The position numbers were made by a program, and so were the translations under genes. Positions 23,166 to 32,727 of a stretch of 64,000 nt of DNA are shown piece after piece. The stretch comes from Lysinibacillus_B sp042920265 (lineage in GTDB: Bacteria; Bacillota; Bacilli; Bacillales_A; Planococcaceae). The notes under the pieces are model-generated. The model saw nothing but the letters and a program-made list of their open reading frames with translations, did not search any database and had not been told where the DNA came from. Position 1 is the first letter of the stretch. Each line of letters opens with the position of its first letter. The DNA lies in contig NZ_JBDQZI010000004.1 of assembly GCF_042920265.1 (NCBI RefSeq), positions 289,147 to 353,146 on the forward strand. The letters are read 5' to 3'.

Positions 23166-23301
23166 AGAGCACCTCTTAAAACAACTAGCCCGTATACTGA
23201 CATTTTGCGTCCATCACTTTACTAGCAAGAGTGAATTTTTTACTTCCGTTTATTAAAACAGATTATTTTTCATGCCCTGATCGTGTCAGATAGCGAAATC
23301 C

Positions 23302-23380
23302 ATATACAACTTAATTTAAAACAAGTGTTAAATTAGGTCTATTTACCTAAATAGCACTTATCCTCAGTTAAGTTGTATAT
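23302..23380. repeat. 79-bp long hairpin
   Basis: Outer arms ATATACAACTTAA / TTAAGTTGTATAT are perfect over 13 bp. Inner arms pair AAGTG/CACTT and TTAGGT/ACCTAA around a six-base loop. It could be a small non-autonomous element or a structured RNA. No other copy was seen in the window. Confidence 0.55.
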
Positions 23381-23931
23381 CAAAATCGACAAATGGTGGT
23401 TTGGTCGATTTTTAAAGTGGATATGTCATTCTAGTTATAAAAAAATCACACGTCTTTATTTCTTTTTATTATGTTAAAGAGATAGTTATTGTTTTTTACG
23501 ATTAACCACATCACAAAGGCGTGGTTGAATCAAGAGGGATTTTTCAAAAAAAGCCTAATTATCTTCATTTCCCATCAATAAAGGCACTTTTCTCATCCTC
23601 CACGCTAGCTCTCCTTTTAGTAAATTTCTCTTTTTCTTAACATAGCATCTACTCCTAGAGCGCTCCATTTCAAATGAAAACAGTCATTTTTTCGCCAAAA
23701 TGGAAGCAAATTGAACGATTCGCTAGCAAGGTAGCGCTAGTTTCTCCTCTTTTGTTAAATAAGAAAAAACCTTATATTCAAAAGTTTCCTCACTTGCACA
23801 AAGATTAGATTTCCAGCTTTTTGTGCCCTTTTACCATTTGTTACCGTACACAATCCTGCACCGTTTTCATTGTTATGAATGTATTATTTTGTACATTTTG
23901 GATACTCTACGAATGAGATAGGAGTGGGGAA
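23381..23931. other. Intergenic stretch without recognisable gene
   Basis: AT-rich, stops in all frames. It contains a stretch at 23784-23870 that resembles the sequence around 13159-13236 next to the left element's integrase. This could be the boundary of the prophage region. Confidence 0.4.
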
Positions 23932-24618
23932 ATGAATACAAGTTATTTACAAATCATTATGGAGACCGTTATTACGTTTTTCGTTTTGCTTGCATTTACG
24001 AGGTTTTTAGGAAAAAAGCAGCTAAGTCATCTCACATTTTTCAATTACATAACAGGCATTACAATCGGCTCCATTGCAGCGAATATGGTTATTATCGATA
24101 CAATCACTTATACAAAAGAATTAACAAGCCTTGTCGTCTGGTGTGCACTCGCTACCTTTATTAGCTATATTAGCCTTAAATCAGGAAAAGTGCGGACAAT
24201 CCTAGATGGACAACCGACGATTGTTATAAAAAAAGGGGCAATCGATCGAAAAGCTTTGTCCGCCACTAAAATTAATCTCGATGACTTAACGATGATGATC
24301 AGGCAACATCAAATTTTCTCCATTACCGAAATTGATTATGCCATTTTAGAGCCAAATGGTTCTCTTAGCATTCTAAAAAAGCCCCAATTTCAAGAAACAC
24401 AAAAAAGCGATTTAAATCTCTCCCCTTCCCCTCCTCCATTTATACCGATTGAGGTAATTACAGATGGCAAACTATTAGAAAGAAATTTATTGGAGACGGG
24501 TATGAGTAAAGCTTGGTTGCAGGAACAATTGGCAAAAGCGGATGTACAGTCTATTGAAGAGGTGTTTTACGCGGAAATTCAATCTAACGGTCAGCTGTTT
24601 ATTCAAAAAATGAATTAA
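23932..24618 (+). CDS. DUF421 membrane protein (YetF-like)
   Basis: A 228-aa protein with three N-terminal membrane helices (VITFFVLLAFTRFLGKKQLS, FFNYITGITIGSIAANMVI, LVVWCALATFISYISL). The DUF421/YetF cytoplasmic domain follows (GQPTIVIKKGAIDRKAL, then LDDLTMMIRQHQIFSITEIDYAILEPNGSLSIL). The conserved RFLGKKQ and GxxxGS motifs are present. Spore-associated in Bacillus; the function is not established. It is the first clear core-genome gene right of the prophages, with a good binding site and terminator. Confidence 0.9.
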   Translation: MNTSYLQIIMETVITFFVLLAFTRFLGKKQLSHLTFFNYITGITIGSIAANMVIIDTITYTKELTSLVVWCALATFISYISLKSGKVRTILDGQPTIVIKKGAIDRKALSATKINLDDLTMMIRQHQIFSITEIDYAILEPNGSLSILKKPQFQETQKSDLNLSPSPPPFIPIEVITDGKLLERNLLETGMSKAWLQEQLAKADVQSIEEVFYAEIQSNGQLFIQKMN

Positions 24619-24637
24619 ATCTAACTATCTTCAAGTT

Positions 24638-24668
24638 GCCGCAGCATTTAAAAATGCGACGGCTTTTT
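24638..24668 (+). terminator. Terminator of the DUF421 gene
   Basis: GCCG-CA-GCATT and AATGC-GA-CGGC form an interrupted stem, followed by TTTTT. Confidence 0.75.
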
Positions 24669-24935
24669 GTACTTCTAGCCGCTCCAAAATCATGACAAAT
24701 TTATCCCCTTGCTTTTGCCATAGCTTCTAATGCCTTCATAGTGTGTTCACGGTTTCCACCATGATGAAAAAGAATGGCATTTCCTTTATCTGCACTTAGC
24801 AATCTCTTATCTCTTGATGCAACGTTTGCCCTTCAACTAGGTTGGATGAAACAGGTGAATAGCTTGATTTCTGAAATTAACTTGGGAATAGTCATTTTTT
24901 ACAGGCTGGATGTAAGCATCTTGAATTTCGATTGT
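24643..24935 (-). pseudogene. Decayed gene, deacetylase-like C-terminus
   Basis: Broken minus-strand frames read EIQDAYIQPVKNDYSQVNF, then SPVSSNLVEGQTL, then GNAILFHHGGNREHTMKALE and GDKFVMILERL. The GNAILFHHGG-NREHT pattern resembles the end of a NodB-type polysaccharide deacetylase (ILxHDGGGNR). At least two frameshifts and an in-frame stop are present. The assignment is tentative. Confidence 0.35.
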
Positions 24936-24993
24936 TCAGGACATGTTACGTTATATGGCAAATGTAATATACTGACTAAAAAGGAGTGCAAAT

Positions 24994-25416
24994 TTGCAAT
25001 ATCATTATCCACCGTCTTCAGAGAACAATATCATTGGTGATCTTACGAAAGCTATGAATGGGGAGTATACGGCTATACATTTTTATGAACAACTCGCTAA
25101 ACTTGCCCCAACCCCCGAAGTGCAAAAGCGCATCCTTGAAATTAGAAAAGATGAAATACGTCACTATCATGGTTTTGCTACTATCTATACTAGCCTTACA
25201 GGACATCCCCCATCCCCACAAATAATTGAAGCATTACCTACTGATTTTAAGAGCGGTGTGCTAGCTGCATTTAAAGATGAACAAGAAGCTGTCGATTTTT
25301 ATCACCGAGTAGCGAGGCAGTGTCATATCCCCTATATTAGTGAACAGTTTCGGTCAAATGCCGCAGACGAACAAAACCACGCTGTTTGGTTTTTATTTTT
25401 TATGACTCATGCTTAA
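24994..25416 (+). CDS. Ferritin-like domain protein
   Basis: A 140-aa four-helix protein. Helices carry E and ExxH motifs in ferritin-like spacing: NGEYTAIHFYEQL, RKDEIRHYHGF, KDEQEAVDFYHRV and ADEQNHAVWF. This suggests a rubrerythrin-type di-iron site. TTG start at 24994 with AAAGGAG upstream. Related small ferritin-like proteins occur in spore formers; the substrate is unknown. Confidence 0.8.
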   Translation: MQYHYPPSSENNIIGDLTKAMNGEYTAIHFYEQLAKLAPTPEVQKRILEIRKDEIRHYHGFATIYTSLTGHPPSPQIIEALPTDFKSGVLAAFKDEQEAVDFYHRVARQCHIPYISEQFRSNAADEQNHAVWFLFFMTHA

Positions 25417-25536
25417 TGATTGGCACGTGTCATAGCGACACTCTCCGCTCGTTTTTGTCCAAATGCATACTACTAAGCTATATTGTCCCATTACCATTCT
25501 CTTAGAATAAATCATGTACTGAAAGGAGTAACTCTT

Positions 25537-25749
25537 ATGCCATGGCCATATAAAATTGGCTACTTAATAGGTCAGCCCGTTGGCGTATCTCTGTCTAACG
25601 GGCAAGGAACTTCCGGCATTTTATGCGGCGTTTCAAATGGAAAGTTGCTTATCCTTGAATACTTGTATCAAAGCCAATTCGCCCTAAAGCAATACGACTT
25701 TCATATGATTCAAGATGTGAACGGATTTCCACCTTGTCATATTCAATGA
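25537..25749 (+). CDS. Small protein of unknown function (70 aa)
   Basis: Starts MPWPYKIGYLIGQPVGVSL with GAAAGGAG before the ATG. It looks like a single small beta-barrel (alternating hydrophobic strands, GVSNGKLLILEYLY). It resembles short SH3-like or coat-type proteins of Bacillus, but I do not recognise the family. An in-frame upstream ATG lacks a binding site. Confidence 0.6.
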   Translation: MPWPYKIGYLIGQPVGVSLSNGQGTSGILCGVSNGKLLILEYLYQSQFALKQYDFHMIQDVNGFPPCHIQ

Positions 25750-25793
25750 TTAGTTCAAAATAGCTTATACAAATCATTCACAAACATGAAAAA

Positions 25794-25828
25794 AATCCTC
25801 TACGAAGGAAAAGTCTTCGCAAAGGATT
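25794..25828 (-). terminator. Terminator of the deacetylase gene
   Basis: AATCCT/AGGATT and CGAAG/CTTCG interrupted stem, minus-strand TTTTTTTCATG following. Confidence 0.65.
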
Positions 25829-25848
25829 CAAAGTAAATTGAAATACAC

Positions 25849-27261
25849 CTAGGAAACATGCCCAAAATGCGGGCCCGCGCCGTTTTCATGTTGTAACATG
25901 AGCAGTTCAGATACCGTTACAAACTGGTAGCCTGCTGCTTTTAATGTTACTAGCAATTCGGGTAACGCTTCCGCTGTGGACGCATGAATGTCATGCATTA
26001 AGACGATGGAACCATTTGTCACATTGTTTGTAACGATATCATTGATAGCAACTGGATTACGACTTTTCCAATCTAGTGAATCGACAGACCATAGAATCAT
26101 AGAATAGTCATTCATCTTAGCATAGTGGACAACATCATTATTATAAGCTCCATAAGGTGGGCGAAATAATACCGGTTCAATGCCTGTAGCCATTTCGATT
26201 TTTTTAGTTGCTTCGCTCATTTCCTTGATCATTTCTTGGCTGGTCAGCTTAGTTAACTTTGAGTGACTATATGAATGATTCGCAATTTCGTGACCATCGT
26301 TTGCTACTTGTGCTGCAATTTGTGGATACGTTTCCACTTGCTTACCTAGCATAAAAAAAGTAGCTTTTGCACCGTGTTGCTTTAACGTTTTCAAAATCTG
26401 CGGTGTCACTTTAGGGCTTGGTCCATCATCAAAGGTCAGCGCAATATATTTTCCATGGGGATCTAATTGTGATTTTTCTATACTTATCATATGTTCTAAT
26501 TGCGCATTATTTAATAGAGTAGGATGTAAATATGAACGTAATGCCTGAAGCGGGATTTTCATTTCTATTCCACCTACACTGCCGGCTGCCACTTCGTATG
26601 GATCAAAGAAAATATTCAGTGTTTGTTTACTTATCGACCATGTTAAATTATCAAGATCACTTAACTTTTCATTTAATACCTCTTCTCTTACATAGTCTTC
26701 CCACTCCATTAATTGATCTTTTATGAATGTACGAATTGTTTTTGAAGCTTCATCATTTAAATCGATGATGTCATGTAATTGTACGCTTTGGCCTGATTTC
26801 CTATTTACCGTAAACGTTTTAAAAACTTGTGTCGGCTTCCCTTTTCCAACGTATTGATAAGCGGTAAATAACAAACTATATAATTCACCCGTTGTTTCTA
26901 CCTTTAAGTCAATCGTTAAATGCGCTAAATTGTCTGCGTTTAACATCTCACTGTTACGTTCTACTTCTTCTATAAATACACTTTTCTGCTGCTCCATCCA
27001 TTCTTTTATAGGGAGATTTAAGCTTTTACTTTTGAATGTCGGCATACTAATCGACATTGTATATGTATCTGTCTCTTTTGTATCTGTTCTTATATTTAAA
27101 CTAGCATCCTCGCTAATTTCTTCTACCTCAGCTGTATGATTAGTACCGCTAGAAGCTTCTATTGCAGGACTTACAAAATAGTAAATCGTACCGAATGTTA
27201 CGACTGAAAATAAAATAAGTGCTACCCACCCTGCCCATTTAATTCGCTTAATAACCCGCAT
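25849..27261 (-). CDS. PdaC-like polysaccharide deacetylase with DUF3298 domain
   Basis: A 470-aa exported protein. One N-terminal membrane anchor (WAGWVALILFSVVTFGTIYYF) is followed by a DUF4163/DUF3298 region (~50-250). The C-terminal NodB domain has the motifs TFDDGPSP, HEIANHSYSH, RPPYGAYN, WSVDSLDW and IVLMHDIH. The metal-binding D-H-H triad is complete. It should N-deacetylate cell-wall glycan outside the membrane, like B. subtilis PdaC. Start ATG at 27261 (AAAGGTGTAAGGAA) chosen over an upstream ATG. Confidence 0.9.
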   Translation of the reverse strand: MRVIKRIKWAGWVALILFSVVTFGTIYYFVSPAIEASSGTNHTAEVEEISEDASLNIRTDTKETDTYTMSISMPTFKSKSLNLPIKEWMEQQKSVFIEEVERNSEMLNADNLAHLTIDLKVETTGELYSLLFTAYQYVGKGKPTQVFKTFTVNRKSGQSVQLHDIIDLNDEASKTIRTFIKDQLMEWEDYVREEVLNEKLSDLDNLTWSISKQTLNIFFDPYEVAAGSVGGIEMKIPLQALRSYLHPTLLNNAQLEHMISIEKSQLDPHGKYIALTFDDGPSPKVTPQILKTLKQHGAKATFFMLGKQVETYPQIAAQVANDGHEIANHSYSHSKLTKLTSQEMIKEMSEATKKIEMATGIEPVLFRPPYGAYNNDVVHYAKMNDYSMILWSVDSLDWKSRNPVAINDIVTNNVTNGSIVLMHDIHASTAEALPELLVTLKAAGYQFVTVSELLMLQHENGAGPHFGHVS

Positions 27262-27536
27262 TTCCTTACACCTTTCACTAGTCTGTATTATTCTTCTATT
27301 AAATAGCTCCACCATGTCATATGTTTAAATACACCATCTTAACGATTTGATTGATAGCGCTCGATGCTTCATCTCCTAAAGGCTCCTTCCTTTTTCAGTA
27401 TTTTATTGTCTATATAAGTTAGACGGATAACTGCTTGAAAAAGTTGAAAACAATCTTTTTATTTTTAGCGGCACATGAAGAGGGTTTACAAATGTAGCGG
27501 AATCCGTAATAGTAATGATAGAAAGGGCGTGAAAAC

Positions 27537-28304
27537 ATGTGTATTATCGCTTTTAGTTATAAGACACACCCAGACTTCCCGATCATCATCGCAGCAAATC
27601 GAGATGAGTTTTACATACGTGAAACGAAAGCCGCGCATATGTGGGAAGATGCAACGCACATTTTAGCTGGACGGGACGGCGAAAAAGGTGGGACATGGTT
27701 AGGTGTTAGTCAGTCGGGTCGCTTTGTTGCGATTACCAATTATCGAAATCCCCTGCTTTCGGACAAGGGGACCTATTCACGAGGACAAATTGCCACAGAT
27801 TTTTTGAATAGTGATAGCCGTGCTGAACAATTTGCACTGGACTTACAAATAAAGCGGGATTTGTATGGACCGTTTAATGTACTACTTTATGATGGCGACA
27901 AATTGTTTCATTACAATAACGTGATGGATGACGTAACAGAAGTGCAGCCTGGCATGCATTGTGTGTCCAATGCGACACTTAATACCCCTTGGCCAAAAGT
28001 CGAATTGTTAAAAGCCCAATTCACAAACGTAGTATTGAATGACGATTTTTCCGACGATGATTTATTTTATATTTTAACAAACAAGCAGCAAGCGTCAGAT
28101 GAGACATTACCGTCCACAGGTGTACCCCTTGAACTCGAAAGAAAATTATCACCGATTTTCATTCAATTTGAAGGCTATGGTACACGCTGCTCAACCGTTG
28201 TCCGATTCGATCAAACCGCATGGCACTTTACAGAACGCACATTTGAACAGGGAGAATATCATGCAAGCAAACAATTTCAATTCCCTATTGAAAAGGAACG
28301 ATAA
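27537..28304 (+). CDS. NRDE (TANGO2-like) family protein
   Basis: A 255-aa protein starting with the family signature MCIIAFSYKTHPDFPIIIAA, NRDEF, then WEDATHILAGRDGEKGGTWLG and FVAITNYRNP. Cys2 becomes the N-terminal residue, as in Ntn-type enzymes. The exact reaction is unknown; heme or acyl-CoA handling has been proposed for the family. It precedes the metal-receptor gene by 12 bases and is probably co-transcribed. Confidence 0.88.
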   Translation: MCIIAFSYKTHPDFPIIIAANRDEFYIRETKAAHMWEDATHILAGRDGEKGGTWLGVSQSGRFVAITNYRNPLLSDKGTYSRGQIATDFLNSDSRAEQFALDLQIKRDLYGPFNVLLYDGDKLFHYNNVMDDVTEVQPGMHCVSNATLNTPWPKVELLKAQFTNVVLNDDFSDDDLFYILTNKQQASDETLPSTGVPLELERKLSPIFIQFEGYGTRCSTVVRFDQTAWHFTERTFEQGEYHASKQFQFPIEKER

Positions 28305-28316
28305 GGAGGTATTTAT

Positions 28317-29087
28317 GTGAAGCATGTAGTAGACCATTTAGGCAGAAACGTGACGTATGCATTTCCACCAAAACGCATTGTTTCTCTTTGCCCGGCGATT
28401 ACAGAAACATTATTTCATCTAGGCTTGCAGCAAGAGATTGTTGGACGTACAAAGTATTGTATATTCCCAGAACAACAAGTCGCCGATGTCCAAACAGTCG
28501 GCGGCACAAAGCAAGTCGATTTAACTACGATTCAATCGTTACAGCCGGATTTAATTATTATGGAAAAAGAAGAAAACACGAAAGAAATGGTGGACATGCT
28601 TGAAAAGCATTTTCCTGTCTATGTTTTTCAGGTGGAATCGATTTCAGAAGCACAGCGGATGGTTGAAGATGCTGGCCAATTAGTCAATCGAGTAGAAGAA
28701 AGTAAAGAGTTGGTCCGTCAAATTGACGCAGCATTCAAAACACTCCCTCAAAAAGCAGGAAGAGCAGCCTATATGATGTGGCGTAAACCCTATATGGTTG
28801 TCGGTGCTACAACTTACATTAATGATATGTTGGAAACGGTTGGCTTTGAAAATCCATTTACAGCTTATGAAGGGCGGTACCCTGTCGTCGATATCGAAGC
28901 ATTAAAAAATGCCCAACTAGATTACCTATTTTTATCGACAGAGCCCTTTCCGTTCGCGCAAAAACATATTGAGGAATTAGCGGTGCATTTGCCGAATACT
29001 ACTATCCAAATCATCGATGGTGAAATGTTTTGGTATGGGGCAAAAATGAAAGAAGCCGCCCCCTATTTGAAACAGTTTTGGCAGTAA
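28317..29087 (+). CDS. Helical-backbone metal receptor (BtuF-like), no signal peptide
   Basis: A 256-aa protein with the cobalamin/iron-siderophore-binding fold: RIVSLCPAITETLFHLG, VGRTKYC, VGGTKQVDLTTIQSLQPDLII, then a long backbone helix and a second lobe. There is neither a signal peptide nor a lipobox, so it appears cytosolic, unlike transport-associated BtuF. No permease gene is adjacent. GTG start behind AAGGAGG, in operon with the NRDE gene. Confidence 0.85.
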   Translation: MKHVVDHLGRNVTYAFPPKRIVSLCPAITETLFHLGLQQEIVGRTKYCIFPEQQVADVQTVGGTKQVDLTTIQSLQPDLIIMEKEENTKEMVDMLEKHFPVYVFQVESISEAQRMVEDAGQLVNRVEESKELVRQIDAAFKTLPQKAGRAAYMMWRKPYMVVGATTYINDMLETVGFENPFTAYEGRYPVVDIEALKNAQLDYLFLSTEPFPFAQKHIEELAVHLPNTTIQIIDGEMFWYGAKMKEAAPYLKQFWQ

Positions 29088-29229
29088 ACAAGAGAATTTT
29101 TATCCACTAAAAAGCTGTTCCGCAAATGAGTCGTTTACTCATTTCTGGAACAGCTTCGTCGTGTGAAGCGATGAATAAATATAATCCTTCGATCTCCTCT
29201 AAAGCCCCCATCATCGGAAGAGCTTCTTC

Positions 29230-30111
29230 TTACATTTTCAGTTGTTTCACCAAGTACCATACAACACTAGACAATTCTTTTACTTCATTTGTATACGGAG
29301 AATCTTTAAATTCATATGTAAACGCCCGCAATAATGCATGGACCACAATTTCACGAGGTGTCTCCTTCTTAATCTCCTCTAGTAAAGCATCTGTTACATC
29401 TTGCTGTGGCTTTGTAAAATGCGGTTGCGCTTGGAACGTCTCCAATTGCTCGAGCACTTCTTCTGCTGAGACTTCGACTTTCGTAAAGGAGCCGATAAAT
29501 ACGCTCACATTTTGAATATCAAATAAACCTGTTCCTTGATGAATGAGCATTGGCACAATTTCTTTCATGTATTTCATTGTAGAGGTAGCGACTGCTTTCA
29601 CTTCTAGTGTATTTTGATGAATCAGCTTTCCTGTAAATGATAAATGCTGCATCATGCCATAATATAAAACAGCTGCTTCAAAAGCATAATCGCGAATGTC
29701 GTCACCAAAAACTTCCACGAATCGAGTGGCAAGCCAATCTAACTCTAACACGCGATATTTTAAAACAAGCTTTTTCAGCTCCATATCACCCGAGTGTAAA
29801 ATTTCTTCAAACACTCGGTCTATGCCACGTGAACGATTAATGCTAGACAGCACCGTTATTTGTTCGATTAGTACATCGACATCTTGAGGGTCTTTACCAA
29901 TCATAATTTCGCCACGTGCTAATGTAGCATCATAACGTGCTTGCTCTAAAATCGCACCAACACACTCATGCTTAGATGAAAAATAATTATAAAATGTCCC
30001 TTTGGAAATACTCGCTCGTTCTAATATATCCTGAATGGATGTTTGGCCAATTCCTTTTTCAACGAATAAGGACAACGCATGATCAACGACTAGTTTTTTA
30101 CGTTTATTCAT
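29230..30111 (-). CDS. TetR/AcrR-family regulator
   Basis: Residues 1-55 form the TetR DNA-binding domain (ALSLFVEKGIGQTSIQDILERASISKGTFYNYFSSKHECV). The ~240-residue ligand-binding part is longer than usual. Start ATG at 30111. It is divergent from the MFS exporter at 30270, so it most likely represses that pump in response to its substrate. Confidence 0.9.
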   Translation of the reverse strand: MNKRKKLVVDHALSLFVEKGIGQTSIQDILERASISKGTFYNYFSSKHECVGAILEQARYDATLARGEIMIGKDPQDVDVLIEQITVLSSINRSRGIDRVFEEILHSGDMELKKLVLKYRVLELDWLATRFVEVFGDDIRDYAFEAAVLYYGMMQHLSFTGKLIHQNTLEVKAVATSTMKYMKEIVPMLIHQGTGLFDIQNVSVFIGSFTKVEVSAEEVLEQLETFQAQPHFTKPQQDVTDALLEEIKKETPREIVVHALLRAFTYEFKDSPYTNEVKELSSVVWYLVKQLKM

Positions 30112-30194
30112 AGTGCCTCCTTCTTTTTTTCTTTGCCTTAAGTATAACATGATACGTTGACGGAAGTAACCAACTTATACTCACGTTATTTTTC

Positions 30195-30222
30195 TTTGAT
30201 TTTTTTGGACTTATAGTATAAA
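30195..30222 (+). promoter_or_regulatory. Possible promoter of the MFS gene
   Basis: TTTGAT, 16-base spacer, TATAAA, about 47 bases before the ATG. Inverted 7-mers AGTATAA/TTATACT in the same intergenic region could be regulator sites. Confidence 0.35.
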
Positions 30223-30269
30223 ATCTTTCAAGTGAAGAAAATAAAGAATAGAAATATAGGGGGAAAAGA

Positions 30270-31742
30270 ATGAATACTAGCACTATAGAAAAAAAACCGC
30301 CATATTTAATGCTCGGCATTTTATTTTTTGGAGCATTTGTATCGTTTTTAAATAACTCATTGTTAAACGTTGCCCTGCCATCCATTATGGTTGATTTCGG
30401 TATGAAGGATTATGCTACGGTACAATGGCTAGCAACAGGCTATATGTTGGTGAGTGGGGTTTTAATTCCTGTGTCTGCCTTTTTAATTACACGATTTAAA
30501 AACCGTACACTCTTTATTACATCAATGGCACTGTTTACACTTGGCACAGTGATGGCTGCCATTGCACCAAGCTTCGGCTTTTTACTTGCTGGTCGCATGA
30601 TTCAAGCAGCTGGTTCATCTGTCATGGGACCTTTACTGATGAATATTATGCTTGTGAGCTTCTCTCGTGAAAAACGCGGGGCAGCTATGGGGATTTTTGG
30701 TCTTGTTATGATTACCGCACCAGCCATTGGACCAACACTGTCTGGCTACATTGTTGAATACTATGACTGGCGTTTATTGTTTGAAATGATTATTCCATTT
30801 GCTGTCATTAGTTTAGCATTAGCCGTGTGGAAGTTAGAAAACGTCATGGATACACGTCAAACATCATTAGACTACTTCTCTGTTGTATTATCTTCTATCG
30901 GTTTCGGTGGTATTTTATACGGATGTAGTTCTGCGAGTGCGGCTGGCTGGTCAGATCCAGTCGTGATCACAACGCTTGTTGCAGGTTCGATTGGTTTAGT
31001 GTGGTTTATTGTACGCCAATTCCGTTTAGAGCAGCCTTTACTCAATTTACGTGTTTATAAATATCCCATGTTTGCTTTGGCATCGGTTATTGCCATGGTT
31101 AACGCCGCAGCCATGTTCTCTGGCATGATTTTAACACCGGCTTATGTACAAAGTGTGAGAGGGATTTCACCATTAGATTCTGGTTTAATGATGTTACCTG
31201 GAGCAGTAATAATGGGGATTATGTCGCCCATTACAGGGAAACTATTCGATAAATTTGGCCCACGTGCACTAGCAGTTATCGGTCTATCTATTACAACGTA
31301 TACAACGTATTTATTATCTCAATTACAGCTTGATACAACGTATACACATATCGTGGTTGTTTATACGTTACGCATGTTTGGGATGTCCATGGTGATGATG
31401 CCCATTATGACCAATGGATTAAACCAATTACCAACTCGTTTAAATCCACATGGTACAGCCGTAAACAATACCGCTCAGCAAGTAGTCGGTTCAATCGGTA
31501 CAGCATTATTTATGACGATTATGAATTCCGTTGCGACTTCTAAAGGAGCAGAATTAGCTACAACAATGGATATGACACAAGAAAATGCAATGGCGATGCT
31601 ACAACAGCAAGCGTTACTAGAAGGGATTCATTTTTCATTTTTAGTCGCGACCGTTGTAACCGTCGTAGCACTAGTATTATCATTCTTCTTAAAACGTGTG
31701 AATGTTAGTCCAGAAGAAATTGAAAAATTAGAAAAGCAATAA
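30270..31742 (+). CDS. MFS drug exporter, DHA2 (EmrB/QacA) family
   Basis: A 490-aa protein with ~14 membrane helices. Motifs: DHA2 start FLNNSLLNVALPSIMVDF, the antiporter motif C (GLVMITAPAIGPTLSGYIVE) and the TM5 region WRLLFEM. Proton-driven efflux of lipophilic drugs is likely. Controlled by the divergent TetR gene. GGGGG-type binding site before the ATG. Confidence 0.92.
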   Translation: MNTSTIEKKPPYLMLGILFFGAFVSFLNNSLLNVALPSIMVDFGMKDYATVQWLATGYMLVSGVLIPVSAFLITRFKNRTLFITSMALFTLGTVMAAIAPSFGFLLAGRMIQAAGSSVMGPLLMNIMLVSFSREKRGAAMGIFGLVMITAPAIGPTLSGYIVEYYDWRLLFEMIIPFAVISLALAVWKLENVMDTRQTSLDYFSVVLSSIGFGGILYGCSSASAAGWSDPVVITTLVAGSIGLVWFIVRQFRLEQPLLNLRVYKYPMFALASVIAMVNAAAMFSGMILTPAYVQSVRGISPLDSGLMMLPGAVIMGIMSPITGKLFDKFGPRALAVIGLSITTYTTYLLSQLQLDTTYTHIVVVYTLRMFGMSMVMMPIMTNGLNQLPTRLNPHGTAVNNTAQQVVGSIGTALFMTIMNSVATSKGAELATTMDMTQENAMAMLQQQALLEGIHFSFLVATVVTVVALVLSFFLKRVNVSPEEIEKLEKQ

Positions 31743-31746
31743 AAAC

Positions 31747-31778
31747 AGCGCGAGTGGTATTTCCACTCGCGCTTTTAC
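31747..31778 (+). terminator. Terminator of the MFS gene
   Basis: AGCGCGAGTGG/CCACTCGCGCT, 11-bp stem with a five-base loop, followed by TTTTAC. Also serves the convergent gene. Confidence 0.85.
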
Positions 31779-31782
31779 TTAT

Positions 31783-32448
31783 TTAATACATCGGAACCTT
31801 TAGCACAATCGGTTCACCTAATTCATCATAATTTTGGTCATAGACTGGGGCTATTTTCAATTGAATACTCGCAATATCTCGCGGCTTCGATGCAAAATCA
31901 ATCATCACTGTGCCTTGCTTTTTCTCATTCGGTTCAAAATGAGCGCCAAATTTATGTGAAAATTTTGGGTTTAAAACAGTTGTTTCATTGCTATCCGCAA
32001 TAACTTTAGCGTCGTCGAGGTTAAACAGCACTGGCTGTCCCCCATTGTTTTCTACTGTCACTTCTAACACGGCTAACGTTGCACGATCATGCCCTTCTAC
32101 CGCTTTTTTAATTTGATCGTTTGCCGCAATTAGCTGCTCTAATCGTACTTCAGTTACTGTTAATTGAACTGGACCGGATGTAGCCGTATGAGCTACTGCT
32201 CCAGATTCAAATAAAATATCGTGAGTCCCTAACTTATCTGTCATCGTTTTTATGCCAACATTTGAATCTTCAATATGTACTTCTTCCTCAACTGGAACTA
32301 CTGTTGCAGCAGTTGCATTTTCAAGAGGTGCCTCTTTTAACTTTTTAAGAGGGCTATCCTCGCTCATCAATAAAAGTGCTACAATGGCAATAGTTGATAA
32401 ACAAACCGTGATGATACCACTTACTAGTACCATTTTACCTTTTCCCAT
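31783..32448 (-). CDS. Membrane-anchored DUF4352/5105-like protein
   Basis: A 221-aa protein. The N-terminal membrane helix (VLVSGIITVCLSTIAIVALLL) is followed by a low-complexity linker and an immunoglobulin-like beta domain (VQLTVTEVRLEQLI ... ATLAVLEVTVENNGGQPVLFNL ... QGTVMIDFASKPRDIASIQLKI). This is the layout of DUF4352/DUF5105 surface proteins. Function unknown. Start ATG at 32448 (AGGGAGTGATCAT). It stands alone, convergent to the MFS gene. Confidence 0.7.
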   Translation of the reverse strand: MGKGKMVLVSGIITVCLSTIAIVALLLMSEDSPLKKLKEAPLENATAATVVPVEEEVHIEDSNVGIKTMTDKLGTHDILFESGAVAHTATSGPVQLTVTEVRLEQLIAANDQIKKAVEGHDRATLAVLEVTVENNGGQPVLFNLDDAKVIADSNETTVLNPKFSHKFGAHFEPNEKKQGTVMIDFASKPRDIASIQLKIAPVYDQNYDELGEPIVLKVPMY

Positions 32449-32687
32449 ATGATCACTCCCTATCATATTACTATTATAACTAAAAATATGTAATTTCTAT
32501 AGATATAATTATCCAATGAATCAAAATATTTTTGCTTTAAAATAAAGTATCATATCGTAAATTCATCATATTTTAAAAATCAATAGTTATTTAGAATTAT
32601 AATTCCCGAAAAAGTATTCACATTCATTTATGAAAAACAGCTTATTCATACTGAAATCACTTTTGACTAAAAGCCTAACACGATAAA

Positions 32688-32727
32688 AACAGGGTGCCGG
32701 AAAATTTTCACTTTCCGGCACCCTGTT
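32688..32727 (-). terminator. Terminator of the Na/Pi transporter gene
   Basis: Perfect 16-bp stem AACAGGGTGCCGGAAA and its complement with an eight-base loop; overlaps the last base of the stop codon. Confidence 0.85.

Noticed and set aside
24774..25040. Rightward 88-aa frame
   Set aside because: No binding site, overlaps the ferritin-like start, and the other strand shows decayed coding pieces instead.
28099..28320. 73-aa frame overlapping the NRDE gene end
   Set aside because: It lies in another frame of a gene with a clear family signature and has no binding site.
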